DNA of 64,000 nt. It comes from Shewanella abyssi (GTDB lineage Bacteria > Pseudomonadota > Gammaproteobacteria > Enterobacterales > Shewanellaceae). Positions 7,884 through 16,686 of this stretch are shown here, in pieces. The position numbers and the translations under genes were made by a program. The DNA lies in contig NZ_JAKIKR010000001.1 of assembly GCF_023284025.1 (NCBI RefSeq), forward strand, positions 248,001-312,000, in the 5' to 3' direction. Position 1 is the stretch's first letter, and each line of letters opens with the position of its first letter. Below the pieces are notes generated by a model. The model was not told the origin of the DNA and ran no database searches. It worked only from the letters and a program-made list of their open reading frames with translations.

Positions 7884-10499
7884 CTATTGATCGCTATAGT
7901 CATTACCGTAATAGCTGGCCAATAAAACCTGTTTCAGCTCTGCAATGAGCGGGTAGCGTGGATTGGCTCCAGTACATTGATCATCAAAAGCATCTTCGGC
8001 AAGTTCATCTAACTTTGCGATGAAATCAGCTTCGTTGACGCCTGCTGCTTGGATTGAGCTTGGAATGCCAATCTTCTCCTTGAGAGCATCGATTTCTTTA
8101 AGTAGAGCCTCGACTTTTTCTTCATCTGTAATGCCTTCTCCTAGGGTGCCTTCAAGTTTTAAGTATTCTGCAATTTTAGCATAACGACACAACGCCTTCG
8201 GTCTATCATATTGGCTAAAGGCAGCCTGTTTGGTAGGCATGTCCGTCGCGTTAAATCGAATTACATTGCTGATCAGTAACGCATTTGCGAGTCCATGAGC
8301 TAAGTGAAACTCAGCGCCGAGTTTATGGGCCATAGAGTGGCAGATCCCGAGAAACGCGTTGGCAAATGCGATACCGGCTATTGTAGCGCCATTATGTACT
8401 TTTTCACGGGCTAGTGGCGCTTTGGCACCATGTTCGTAAGATGCAGGTAAGTGAGTAAACAATAAGTCGAGTGCTTGCAGTGCTTGGCCGTCACTGTATT
8501 CGTTCGCCATAACACTTACGTACGCCTCAAGTGCATGGGTTATAGCGTCAATACCGCCAAAAGCCGTTAAAGACTTTGGCATATCCATAACGAGGTTAGG
8601 ATCTACAATTGCCATATTAGGGGTTAACTCGTAGTCGGCAATCGGGTATTTCATGCCCGTTTTTTCATCTGTGACGACTGCAAATGGAGTGACTTCAGAG
8701 CCAGTACCTGAGGTTGTTGGTATCGCTACCATCATGGCTTTTTTGCCAAGTTTTGGAAATTTATAGATACGTTTACGGATATCCATAAAACGCAGCGCCA
8801 GATCGGCAAAATTGACATCTGGATGTTCATACATTACCCAGATGATTTTAGCTGCATCCATAGGAGAGCCGCCACCCAGTGCAATGATGACATCTGGTTG
8901 AAAACTGTGAGCCACTTTTGTGCCCTGATTAACAATTTCCATTGTAGGATCAGCTTCAACGTCATAGAACACTTCTGTTTCAACACCTTGGCTCTTCAGT
9001 ATTTTAATGGTTTCGTTGCAATAACCATTATTAAACAGATATTTATCGGTAACGATAAGGGCTCTTTTTTTATCTGATAACTCTTCTAGTGCAATAGGTA
9101 GGCAGCCGCGACGGAAATAAATCGAGGAAGGTAGTTTGTGCCACAACATATTCTCAGCCCTCTTAGCGACCATTTTTTTATTGATAAGGTGGCTAGGACC
9201 AACATTTTCAGATATTGAGTTTCCCCCCCATGAACCGCAACCTAAGGTTAATGATGGCGCCAACTTGAAGTTGTAAAGATCGCCAATGCCACCTTGTGAT
9301 GCAGGAGTGTTGATGAGAATACGCGCCGTTTTCATTCTAAAGCCAAACGCTTTAACGCGATCAGTTTGGGTATCTTGATCTGTATAAAGCCCAGAGGTGT
9401 GGCCAATACCGCCCAACGTGACTAGGGCTTCAGCTTTATCCATCGCATCTTCGAAGTTATCAGCTCGGTACATAGCAAGTAGTGGCGACAATTTTTCATG
9501 GGCGAAGGCTTCGGCTTCATCAATGTTAGTGACTTCGCCAATTAGCACTTTTGTACTGTGATGCACATCAATCCCTGCCATTTTGGCAATTTTGGCTGCA
9601 CTTTGGCCAACGATATCGGCATTCAAGCCACCATTCTTAAGAATGACATCTTGCATCAAAGCGGTTTCGTCAACGTTTAACAGGTAACCACCATGGCTAG
9701 CAAAACGCTCTTTTACGACATCATAGATCTCATCGACAATAACCACTGCTTGTTCAGAAGCACAGACAACCCCGTTATCAAATGTTTTCGACATTAAGAT
9801 AGAACTCACGGCTCGTTTAATATCGGCTGTTTCATCGATGACGATAGGTGTATTACCCGCGCCAACACCAATTGCTGGCTTTCCTGAAGAGTAGGCAGCT
9901 TTAACCATTCCAGGGCCGCCAGTGGCTAAAATGAGGTTGATATCTGGGTGGGTCATTAATTGATTTGATAGTGCAACTGAAGGCTCATCAATCCAGCCGA
10001 TAATATCCTTAGGTGCGCCTGCAGCAACAGCGGCTTCCAGTACAATGCGTGCTGCTGTTGTTGTCGAGCTCTTTGCTCTAGGATGCGGCGAGAAGATAAT
10101 GCCATTACGGGTTTTTAGGCTAATCAGTGCTTTGAATATCGCCGTTGAAGTGGGGTTGGTTGTGGGCACTATGCCACAGATAATACCGACGGGTTCAGCG
10201 ATAGTGATGGTACCGAAAGTGGGGTCTTCAGAAATGATCCCACAGGTCTTCTCGTCCTTATATTTGTTATAGATATACTCAGAGGCAAAGTGGTTTTTAA
10301 TCACTTTATCTTCAAGCACCCCCATCCTTGTTTCGGTTGCTGCCATCTTGGCTAACGATATGCGAGCATCTGCCGCTGCGAGGGCTGCTGCTCGAAAGAT
10401 AACATCGACTTGCTCTTGTGAGTAATCGGCAAATTGTCGTTGCGCTTCAACGACCTTACTCACCAGATTATTGAGTTCTTGTTCATTAGTAACAGTCAT
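7884..10499 (-). CDS. adhE: Bifunctional acetaldehyde-CoA/alcohol dehydrogenase
   Basis: Reduces acetyl-CoA to acetaldehyde and then ethanol with NADH during anaerobic growth; family members assemble into helical spirosomes. The N-terminal half is a CoA-dependent aldehyde dehydrogenase with its Cys in NGVVCASEQAV (around residue 245). The C-terminal half is an iron alcohol dehydrogenase with GGGSPMDAAK and the metal ligands around HSMAHKLGAEFHLAHG. The frame reaches 10526, but MTVTNEQELN at 10499 is the likelier start: AGGAT precedes it and the length is 871 residues (E. coli 891). Its leader contains a perfect inverted repeat. It is divergent from a ychE-like gene, as adhE and ychE are neighbours in E. 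coli. Confidence 0.96.
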   Translation of the reverse strand: MTVTNEQELNNLVSKVVEAQRQFADYSQEQVDVIFRAAALAAADARISLAKMAATETRMGVLEDKVIKNHFASEYIYNKYKDEKTCGIISEDPTFGTITIAEPVGIICGIVPTTNPTSTAIFKALISLKTRNGIIFSPHPRAKSSTTTAARIVLEAAVAAGAPKDIIGWIDEPSVALSNQLMTHPDINLILATGGPGMVKAAYSSGKPAIGVGAGNTPIVIDETADIKRAVSSILMSKTFDNGVVCASEQAVVIVDEIYDVVKERFASHGGYLLNVDETALMQDVILKNGGLNADIVGQSAAKIAKMAGIDVHHSTKVLIGEVTNIDEAEAFAHEKLSPLLAMYRADNFEDAMDKAEALVTLGGIGHTSGLYTDQDTQTDRVKAFGFRMKTARILINTPASQGGIGDLYNFKLAPSLTLGCGSWGGNSISENVGPSHLINKKMVAKRAENMLWHKLPSSIYFRRGCLPIALEELSDKKRALIVTDKYLFNNGYCNETIKILKSQGVETEVFYDVEADPTMEIVNQGTKVAHSFQPDVIIALGGGSPMDAAKIIWVMYEHPDVNFADLALRFMDIRKRIYKFPKLGKKAMMVAIPTTSGTGSEVTPFAVVTDEKTGMKYPIADYELTPNMAIVDPNLVMDMPKSLTAFGGIDAITHALEAYVSVMANEYSDGQALQALDLLFTHLPASYEHGAKAPLAREKVHNGATIAGIAFANAFLGICHSMAHKLGAEFHLAHGLANALLISNVIRFNATDMPTKQAAFSQYDRPKALCRYAKIAEYLKLEGTLGEGITDEEKVEALLKEIDALKEKIGIPSSIQAAGVNEADFIAKLDELAEDAFDDQCTGANPRYPLIAELKQVLLASYYGNDYSDQ

Positions 10500-10519
10500 A
10501 GTGTGTATCCTAAAAAAAT

Positions 10520-10542
10520 TTAGCAAAATTATATTTTGCTAA
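10520..10542 (-). promoter_or_regulatory. Perfect inverted repeat in the adhE leader
   Basis: TTAGCAAAAT-TAT-ATTTTGCTAA: 10-bp perfect arms with a 3-base centre, ending 21 bases before the adhE ATG and just upstream of its ribosome site. It could be a protein operator or an mRNA hairpin affecting translation. I do not recognise it as a known motif. Confidence 0.5.
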
Positions 10543-10633
10543 CTTTTCTTTAACTATATTTAAACTCAATGAAGAAAAATTACACTCAAATGACTTGATT
10601 GACCGTGATCTGCGCCACAGAATTATTGATATA

Positions 10634-10648
10634 TGTAATAAAATAACT
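10634..10648. promoter_or_regulatory. Possible HexR-type site upstream of adhE
   Basis: TGTAATAAAATAACT resembles the palindrome TGTAAT-N3-ATTACA that I recall for HexR in Shewanella, with two mismatches in the right half. HexR is reported to act on central carbon genes in that genus. Assignment is tentative. Confidence 0.3.
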
Positions 10649-10829
10649 ATTTTAACGACAGAGTGTTACCTTTCGACTGAAACCTGCACTACAAATAGAT
10701 TAATAAAATTTATCCAAAGTTGTGATTTCGGTTAGAAAAACTCATTTTTCGATTTTGGACACATGAGTTAGAGTAGCGCCAATATTTTAATTGCCCTAAT
10801 CAATGCATCAAGGTGCAGAGGATAAAACG

Positions 10830-11462
10830 TTGGATTTAACTTTTTATGTAAAGTTTTTTTTAGGGTTAATAGCCATCATCAATCCATTTGGATTGTTGCC
10901 CGTTTTTGTGGGTTTAACTAGCCACCAAACAGAAGCTGAGCGCAACCAAACAGGTAAAATCGCTAACTTTGCCGTCGTTATTATTTTGTTGGTGACTATT
11001 TTTGCTGGGCAACACATTTTAAATTTGTTTAGTATTTCACTCTCAGCCTTTAGGATCGCCGGCGGGTCGCTTATTTGCATCATTGCAATGTCTATGCTGC
11101 AAGGCAAACTTGGTGAAGTTAAGCGAAACAAAGAGGAAGATCGTGAAGCCTCGGGTATGGAGTCGGTCGCCGTTGTGCCGCTGGCGTTGCCTTTGATGGC
11201 AGGACCAGGTGCAATTAGTTCCGTTATCGTCTCTGCAGCTGAGAATAATACCTTTGAGAATCATATAGGCATGTCTATAACCGTTATCCTTTTCGGCTTA
11301 TTGAGTTTCATGCTGTTTAGAATGGCGCCAGTGATCTTTAAAGTACTGGGCAACACCGGTATTAACGTAATTACCCGTCTTATGGGGCTATTGATGCTTT
11401 CTATCGGTATAGAAGTTATCGCGGCCGGCGTTAAAGGGCTATTTCCCAGCTTTATGAGTTAA
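10830..11462 (+). CDS. ychE: MarC/YchE family inner-membrane protein
   Basis: About 210 residues with six predicted membrane helices in two repeats. Family hallmarks are INPFGLLPVFVGLTS, FRIAGGSLI, VPLALPLMAGPGAIS and GINVITRLMGLLMLSIGIE. It is closest to E. coli YchE among the MarC proteins; the biochemical function of the family is not established. The frame opens at an ATG at 10803 without a ribosome site. The TTG at 10830 has AGAGGAT seven bases upstream and gives the usual N-terminus (LDLTFYVKFF), so I prefer it. It keeps the adhE neighbourhood seen in E. coli. Confidence 0.88.
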   Translation: MDLTFYVKFFLGLIAIINPFGLLPVFVGLTSHQTEAERNQTGKIANFAVVIILLVTIFAGQHILNLFSISLSAFRIAGGSLICIIAMSMLQGKLGEVKRNKEEDREASGMESVAVVPLALPLMAGPGAISSVIVSAAENNTFENHIGMSITVILFGLLSFMLFRMAPVIFKVLGNTGINVITRLMGLLMLSIGIEVIAAGVKGLFPSFMS

Positions 11463-11480
11463 TGATTTTTACCGTAACGC

Positions 11481-11507
11481 AAAGGCACCTATTAAGGTGC
11501 CTTTTTT
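11481..11507 (+). terminator. Terminator of the marC/ychE-like gene
   Basis: AAAGGCACCT/AGGTGCCTTT stem with a short loop and six T, 20 bases after the stop. Confidence 0.88.
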
Positions 11508-11621
11508 GTGCCGAAAGCAGATGACAGAGTCTAAGGGTGACATACTGGTACTTATTAACATTAATACTAAAGACGCTAGCTATACTTTCAAGAACGAATA
11601 CATGAGTACGGGTAAATCACA

Positions 11622-12671
11622 ATGCTAATCACAAGCTGCCAGCGTCCTTTATATGTAAAGCAACTGTTTGATAGAGATAGCTGTACGTACACCTACCTGC
11701 TGGCAGACCCAAAAACCCATGAAGGGGTGATTATTGATGCGGTTAAAGAGCATCTGCAACGAGACCTGCAATATATTGAAGAGCTTGGTATCGAGCTTCT
11801 TTATATCATTGAAACGCATATTCATGCCGACCATATCACCTCGGCTGGTTTAATCCGGCAAAAAACCGGTGCGCAGATTGTTTACAGTCAAACGGCAGCC
11901 GTCAAATCAATAGATATAGAACTGAAAGAGGGTGATGAACTTCCTATAGGGGGGCATCACATCAGGGCAATAAATACACCGGGCCATACCCATGGCTGTA
12001 TGAGCTTTTATGTGGATGGTATGGTTTTTACCGGTGACTGCTTATTAATCCGGGGCTGTGGCCGTACAGACTTTCAAGAGGGTGACTCAGGCGATTTGTA
12101 CAATAGCATCACCAAAAAACTGTTTAGTTTGGCGGATGAAACGGTCATTTATCCAGGGCATGATTATAATGGTAAAACAAGCTCAACGATTGCTGAAGAG
12201 AAACAATGGAATCCCCGGGTGGGTCAAAAAAAATCACTCGATGATTTTTTGCAGATCATGAGTAACCTGAACCTAGACCTACCTAAAAAAATCAATGAAG
12301 CCGTACCCGCCAATACTAACTGCGGTATTAACTTTAATCCGGATGCTTATATTCATAACGACTTTTCGATGAATGCACTTTATAACGTTTGGCTAAAAGA
12401 AAACAGCAACACATTAATCATCGATAATCGCACAAAAGAAGAATATTCAAAAGGGCATATCCCTCGTAGTCAAAACATACCATTTGGGACTGAGTCACAA
12501 CACCAGGAAGAATTGAAAGGCTTTAATCATATTTACATCTACTGCCACTCTGGACGTAGAGCCCAAACCGCATTAACCAATCTGTCTATTATGGGGCTGG
12601 ATAATATTACCTGCGTTAGCCATTCAGGTTTACCTGAATGGATTGCAATGAACTACCCAATAGAGCGCTAA
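11622..12671 (+). CDS. Persulfide dioxygenase-rhodanese fusion protein
   Basis: 349 residues in two domains. Residues 1-240 are an ETHE1-type metallo-beta-lactamase fold: THIHADHITS (metal site), INTPGHTHGCMSFY, FTGDCLLIRGCGRTDFQ and YPGHDYNG. Residues 255-349 are a rhodanese with IIDNRTKEEYSKGHIP and an active-site loop CHSGRRA that keeps the catalytic Cys. Family knowledge: the first domain oxidises glutathione persulfide to sulfite using one Fe(II) and O2, and the rhodanese moves sulfane sulfur, for example between thiosulfate and glutathione. It stands alone with no visible sulfide regulator. The start has only a weak GGGTAA ribosome site. Confidence 0.88.
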   Translation: MLITSCQRPLYVKQLFDRDSCTYTYLLADPKTHEGVIIDAVKEHLQRDLQYIEELGIELLYIIETHIHADHITSAGLIRQKTGAQIVYSQTAAVKSIDIELKEGDELPIGGHHIRAINTPGHTHGCMSFYVDGMVFTGDCLLIRGCGRTDFQEGDSGDLYNSITKKLFSLADETVIYPGHDYNGKTSSTIAEEKQWNPRVGQKKSLDDFLQIMSNLNLDLPKKINEAVPANTNCGINFNPDAYIHNDFSMNALYNVWLKENSNTLIIDNRTKEEYSKGHIPRSQNIPFGTESQHQEELKGFNHIYIYCHSGRRAQTALTNLSIMGLDNITCVSHSGLPEWIAMNYPIER

Positions 12672-12964
12672 GTTTATACATACTTTATAAACACTCGTTT
12701 TAGCATTCTGAATACGGCTAACTTAACGCTATAGCGCTTCGGTTGATGCTTAAATTGTGCTATGAAAAGGTAATGCCCATTGATGAGATTTTCGTAACAG
12801 GTACATGCGTAAACAAGGTATTGAAATTCATCGTTATAAAACAGGATCATTGTCTAGCTTACTGCCTAACTCACTTTTTAGATAAATAAAAAGTGATAGA
12901 CAGTATTGTAAATGAGTCGATTTCATTGCCAATCGATATCTATCACCGCAGTGCAGTTTGGGTA
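12672..12964. other. Convergent intergenic region with a 10-bp inverted repeat
   Basis: 293 bases between two convergent genes. The only structure I see is TCACTTTTTA-GATAAA-TAAAAAGTGA (12871-12896), a perfect but AT-rich hairpin without a U-tract. No gene is apparent. Confidence 0.5.
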
Positions 12965-14299
12965 TTAAAGCTCTCGGTTTAGTTCGATCATTGAGCCTGA
13001 TTTAGGACTGAAAAGGTGTTGATGTAACCTTGCGGCAAATTCGTCCGTCATGCCTGATATATAATCCGCAATCACGCGATGGCAGTTGAGCCCTTGCTCC
13101 TTTGCTTCAGTCCAACGTGCTTGGGTATTGGTTGGCAGCAGCCGCTCTGGATCTGAAATGAACGCCTCAAATAACTCCATCACAATTTGCTGACCTTTAT
13201 ATTCGAGCATCTGGATCTCTGGCTTTCTAATCACGTACTGATATACGAACTGTTTTAATATCTCTAACGCTTCGTCAAAATCGCTCTCAAGTGCGGCGTT
13301 AAATTTTAGCAGGGGCTCACTAAACCCATCAACATCGGTAATCGATATCGCGGTGACAAAGCCATTGACTAAAGTACCGATGGCATCTTTTCTTAGATGA
13401 TGTTTACTGGAAAATAATCGCTCCCCAATAGATGAAAATTCATTTTTAATCCAATCATCGTCACTTTGTTTAAGTTTAGTTTCGACATCGAGTGTCCATT
13501 GTTCCCGGCTGACTATCCCCATCACAATTGCATCTTCTAAGTCATGAACTGCGTAGGCTATATCATCAGCGAGCTCCATGATTGAGCAGTCAAATGACTT
13601 GTATTGGGTTCGTCGATGTTTTGATTCATCCACTTTATAGTGAGAAAGAAACAGGGCTCTATCTGCTATAGATAATGGTTCGAGTACCCAGTTAAGCACT
13701 TCTAAGTCATCATCAAATAATCCTTTAACGGGTGGCCATTCGGATGGTTTTAACTGCCGAAAATGACTCACTTCACTAAATGGCAATTGACGGTGTAACA
13801 GACTATAAGGAGCGGGGTACTTAAGTATGCCTAATAACGTTCGTCGACATAGATTCATTCCATAATATTCGGTATAGGGTTCCAGGCGAGCTAGGATCCT
13901 AAACGTTTGACCGTTACCTTCAAAACCGCCATGTTTGCGCATCATATAGTTAAGTGCAACTTCACCTCCATGGCCAAAAGGTGGATGACCTATATCATGG
14001 GCAAGACAGATAGATTCAATCAGACTCATAGAATCAAGCAATTGGTCTTGCTCAGGGTGTTTCTGCTTAAGCTGAGCACGAATACCGGAGCCGATCTGAC
14101 TGACTTCTAACGAATGAGTTAATCGTGTCCGATAAAAATCATTTAGGCCTATGCCCAGAACTTGAGTTTTTGCCTGTAATCGCCTAAATGCCGCAGAATG
14201 AAGAATACGGGCACGGTCACGTTGGTAGGGGCTACGATGATCGTTACGTCTTTGCTTGTTTTCTGTCAAACGCCTTTCATGCCAGGGGCTTTTGTCCAT
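12965..14299 (-). CDS. dgt: dGTP triphosphohydrolase family protein (HD domain)
   Basis: 444 residues. The HD-domain metal motif is visible as [13 protein letters not shown], preceded by [14 protein letters not shown] and [13 protein letters not shown], which are hallmarks of the dGTPase family. Such enzymes remove triphosphate from dGTP or other dNTPs; some act in dNTP balance and some limit phage growth. The length is nearer to the broad-spectrum dNTPase branch than to the roughly 505-residue E. coli Dgt, so substrate range is open. AGGAACC precedes the ATG. Only 20 bases separate it from upstream yfbR, so the two probably share a transcript and a job in nucleotide-pool control. Confidence 0.88.
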   Translation of the reverse strand: MDKSPWHERRLTENKQRRNDHRSPYQRDRARILHSAAFRRLQAKTQVLGIGLNDFYRTRLTHSLEVSQIGSGIRAQLKQKHPEQDQLLDSMSLIESICLAHDIGHPPFGHGGEVALNYMMRKHGGFEGNGQTFRILARLEPYTEYYGMNLCRRTLLGILKYPAPYSLLHRQLPFSEVSHFRQLKPSEWPPVKGLFDDDLEVLNWVLEPLSIADRALFLSHYKVDESKHRRTQYKSFDCSIMELADDIAYAVHDLEDAIVMGIVSREQWTLDVETKLKQSDDDWIKNEFSSIGERLFSSKHHLRKDAIGTLVNGFVTAISITDVDGFSEPLLKFNAALESDFDEALEILKQFVYQYVIRKPEIQMLEYKGQQIVMELFEAFISDPERLLPTNTQARWTEAKEQGLNCHRVIADYISGMTDEFAARLHQHLFSPKSGSMIELNREL

Positions 14300-14319
14300 G
14301 GAGGTTCCTGCCTATTTAC

Positions 14320-14907
14320 TTATAGCAATTTATTAATATCATCGAGATCAAGGGTAAAGCTTGGAATAAAACACTCTATAAAATAGCTTACAGCGGGATT
14401 AGGATTATCTTTAAGACTCTGCTCTAAACGTTTTTGTGCAGTTTTAAACTCAGTGTTGCCAGCGCGGCGCTCCTCCAAGCACTTTAAATAAGCACAAAGT
14501 GTGTCCGCAGCTTTAACCAGTGCCTTGTATTGTGGATCGGCGTACTCACTGGTAAGCAGTGGGCGATAGTCCTCTTTGAACTCTTCTGCCACCATCTCAA
14601 GTAATCGATGTTCAGCAATGGCTTCGATTTTTTTATACTCAGCTTCAATCTCTTTATTGAAATACTTTACCGGAGTGGGGAGATCGCCGGTAAGGATCTC
14701 ACTGGCGTCATGGAATATTGCGATGGTAGCCGCTTGGTTAGGATCGTAGTTGCCATCAAATTTTTTGTTGCTAATTATGGCGAGGGAGTGAGCAACCATA
14801 GCGACTTGCAGGGAGTGTTCTTGAACATTCTCTGTTCTAACATTGTACATTAGCGGCCAGCGTTGAATTAATTTCATTCTAGCTAAGTGGGCAAATAAGT
14901 GACTCAT
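14320..14907 (-). CDS. yfbR: 5'-deoxynucleotidase
   Basis: 195 residues, an HD-domain phosphohydrolase. It has [25 protein letters not shown] (shown in part: [19 protein letters not shown]), [19 protein letters not shown] and the later Asp in VKAADTL. It removes phosphate from deoxynucleoside 5'-monophosphates. Its length and sequence match E. coli YfbR (199 residues). An AAGGAATG site precedes the ATG. As in E. coli it sits next to alaA (yfbQ), here downstream in the opposite relative order alaA being further along... the gene order on the minus strand is efp, alaA, yfbR, dgt. Confidence 0.93.
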   Translation of the reverse strand: MSHLFAHLARMKLIQRWPLMYNVRTENVQEHSLQVAMVAHSLAIISNKKFDGNYDPNQAATIAIFHDASEILTGDLPTPVKYFNKEIEAEYKKIEAIAEHRLLEMVAEEFKEDYRPLLTSEYADPQYKALVKAADTLCAYLKCLEERRAGNTEFKTAQKRLEQSLKDNPNPAVSYFIECFIPSFTLDLDDINKLL

Positions 14908-15079
14908 TGCATTCCTTACACAAAGGGAGGGCTGGTTGAGACTACCATAATCTAAACATTAAAAAACGACCCGTAGGTCGTTTAATGTATATTGCTCAGT
15001 ACGATGTGCTTTAAAAATCAATTTCGAATCCGCGTCTTATTTGCGCTGCTTTAAAAGACTATTCGCTAAATGAGTTAAG

Positions 15080-16294
15080 TTATTGCTGGTATCCATCTAA
15101 GAATTCGCCAACGTCAGCGAGTGCTTTGGTTAGCTCGTCTTTATAGGGTAAGAAGACGACCCTAAAATGATCAGGTTCAGGCCAATTAAAGGCAGTACCT
15201 TGCACTAAGAGTATTTTCTTCTCTTTTAACAGATCCAGTACTAGGCGCTCGTCATCGCGTAAATTAAACTTCTTTTGATCTAGCTTGGCAAATGCATATA
15301 GCGCACCTTTCGGCTTAACCACACTGACGCCAGGGATCTGATTGAGCATTTCTACACATGCATCTCGTTGGACACACAAACGGCCACCAGGTTGTACCAG
15401 TTCCTGTATGCTTTGGTAACCACCTAACGCTGTTTGAATAGCATGTTGATTGGGGACATTAGCGCACAGGCGCATAGATGCCAGCATATCTAAGCCCTCT
15501 ATATAGCTTTTAGCGGACTTTAAGTTGCCGGTAAGCATCATCCAGCCAACACGGAATCCCGCTGCTCGATAAACCTTCGATAGGCCATTAAAGGTGACGG
15601 TTAAAATATCACTCGACAGACTTGCAGATGGAATATGCTTAGCGTCGTCATACAGAATTTTGTCATAGATCTCGTCGCTAAATAGGATCATATCGTGCTG
15701 GCGACATAACTCGATGACTTCAAGAATGAGTTGTTTGGAATATACCGCGCCAGTGGGGTTATTGGGGTTAATAAGCACAATCCCGCGTGTACGTGGGGTT
15801 ATTTTGCTTTTTATGTCGTCAATATCAGGAAACCACTCAGACTGCTCATCACAGCGATAATGCTGGGCTTTGCCTCCCGATAGATGCACGGCGGCAGTCC
15901 ATAGGGGATAATCGGGTGAGGGAATAAGCACCTCATCATCGCTATTAAGTAGCCCCTGCATGGCCATTACGATGAGCTCTGATACGCCGTTACCAATGTA
16001 GATATCTTCGATATCAACGCCAAAGATCCCTTGAGATTGATAATGCTGAACAATGGCTTTTCGGGCCGAAAACAGTCCTTTAGACTCGCAATAACCCTGA
16101 GCACTTGGCAGGTTTAAAATAACATCACGTACGATCTCTTCTGGTGCTTCAAATCCAAAAGGAGCAGGATTACCGATGTTGAGTTTTAAGATCCTATGAC
16201 CTTCATCCTCTAGTCTGCGCGCTTCTTTATGAACCGGGCCACGAATATCGTAGCAAACAGAGTCCAATTTGGTGGATTTGATAATTGGCCGCAT
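15080..16294 (-). CDS. alaA: Glutamate-pyruvate (alanine) aminotransferase
   Basis: 404 residues, the length of E. coli AlaA/YfbQ. It is a class I PLP aminotransferase: NPNNPTGAVYS, SDEIYDKILYD and the PLP lysine in TFNGLSKVYRAAGFRVGW. It makes alanine from pyruvate and glutamate. The neighbouring yfbR (downstream) matches the E. coli arrangement. A TTGATCAAAATCAA element and a candidate -10 lie upstream, so oxygen-dependent control by the FNR homologue EtrA is possible. Confidence 0.95.
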   Translation of the reverse strand: MRPIIKSTKLDSVCYDIRGPVHKEARRLEDEGHRILKLNIGNPAPFGFEAPEEIVRDVILNLPSAQGYCESKGLFSARKAIVQHYQSQGIFGVDIEDIYIGNGVSELIVMAMQGLLNSDDEVLIPSPDYPLWTAAVHLSGGKAQHYRCDEQSEWFPDIDDIKSKITPRTRGIVLINPNNPTGAVYSKQLILEVIELCRQHDMILFSDEIYDKILYDDAKHIPSASLSSDILTVTFNGLSKVYRAAGFRVGWMMLTGNLKSAKSYIEGLDMLASMRLCANVPNQHAIQTALGGYQSIQELVQPGGRLCVQRDACVEMLNQIPGVSVVKPKGALYAFAKLDQKKFNLRDDERLVLDLLKEKKILLVQGTAFNWPEPDHFRVVFLPYKDELTKALADVGEFLDGYQQ

Positions 16295-16522
16295 CTAAAC
16301 CTCGAAAATGCTTTAAAAATGAGTCTATTGTAGTTAAGACGTTAGTTGATTGAACAATAGCTAAAAATAAATGACAAAGATAGCCTTTAATTTTCAATGA
16401 AATGGTCAAATCTACCATTCTGGCACGTGCCAATATGTTTGGCTGGAGTCATATGCCGTCACTAGCTCCGTGGTCAGCATGTATGACTACTGCAGTTTGT
16501 AGTTCACTAGGTTATTCGCTAG

Positions 16523-16536
16523 TTGATCAAAATCAA
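16523..16536. promoter_or_regulatory. FNR/EtrA-type box upstream of alaA
   Basis: TTGATCAAAATCAA matches the FNR consensus TTGAT-N4-ATCAA at all ten defined bases. A minus-strand hexamer TACAAA (16496-16501) is centred 31 bases away, the spacing expected for a class II FNR promoter feeding alaA. The box is 229 bases upstream of the alaA start, so the leader would be long. Confidence 0.5.
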
Positions 16537-16640
16537 TAAAAGGCTAATTGATCCACTAGCTGCTCAGTAAGTCATCTAAAACGTATTTGATGAAGGATTA
16601 AAGTTGAATTATGTAGTGATTCATTGCGGTTTAAAGCAAT

Positions 16641-16671
16641 AAAAAAGCCAACCGTATAGGTTGGCTTTTTT
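16641..16671 (-). terminator. Terminator of efp
   Basis: AAAAAAGCCAACC/GGTTGGCTTTTTT stem, 16 bases beyond the efp stop on the minus strand. Confidence 0.9.
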
Positions 16672-16686
16672 GGAAACGATTAAAGA

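Larger units (their letters stand above)
10500..10829. other. Divergent regulatory region between adhE and the marC-like gene
   Basis: About 330 AT-rich bases. It contains the adhE leader inverted repeat (10520-10542) and a TGTAAT-N3-ATAACT element (10634-10648), both listed separately. No small gene was seen. Confidence 0.6.
16295..16686. other. 392-bp region upstream of alaA with FNR-type box and inverted repeat
   Basis: Contains the efp terminator near 16641, an FNR-type palindrome (16523-16536), and a wider inverted repeat GCTAGTTGATC/GATCCACTAGC (16518-16528 and 16550-16560, one mismatch). No gene is apparent. Confidence 0.6.

Noticed and set aside
10785-10800. TTGCCCTAATCAA as an FNR box before the marC-like gene
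   Set aside because: The left half does not match TTGAT and the spacing is one base short.
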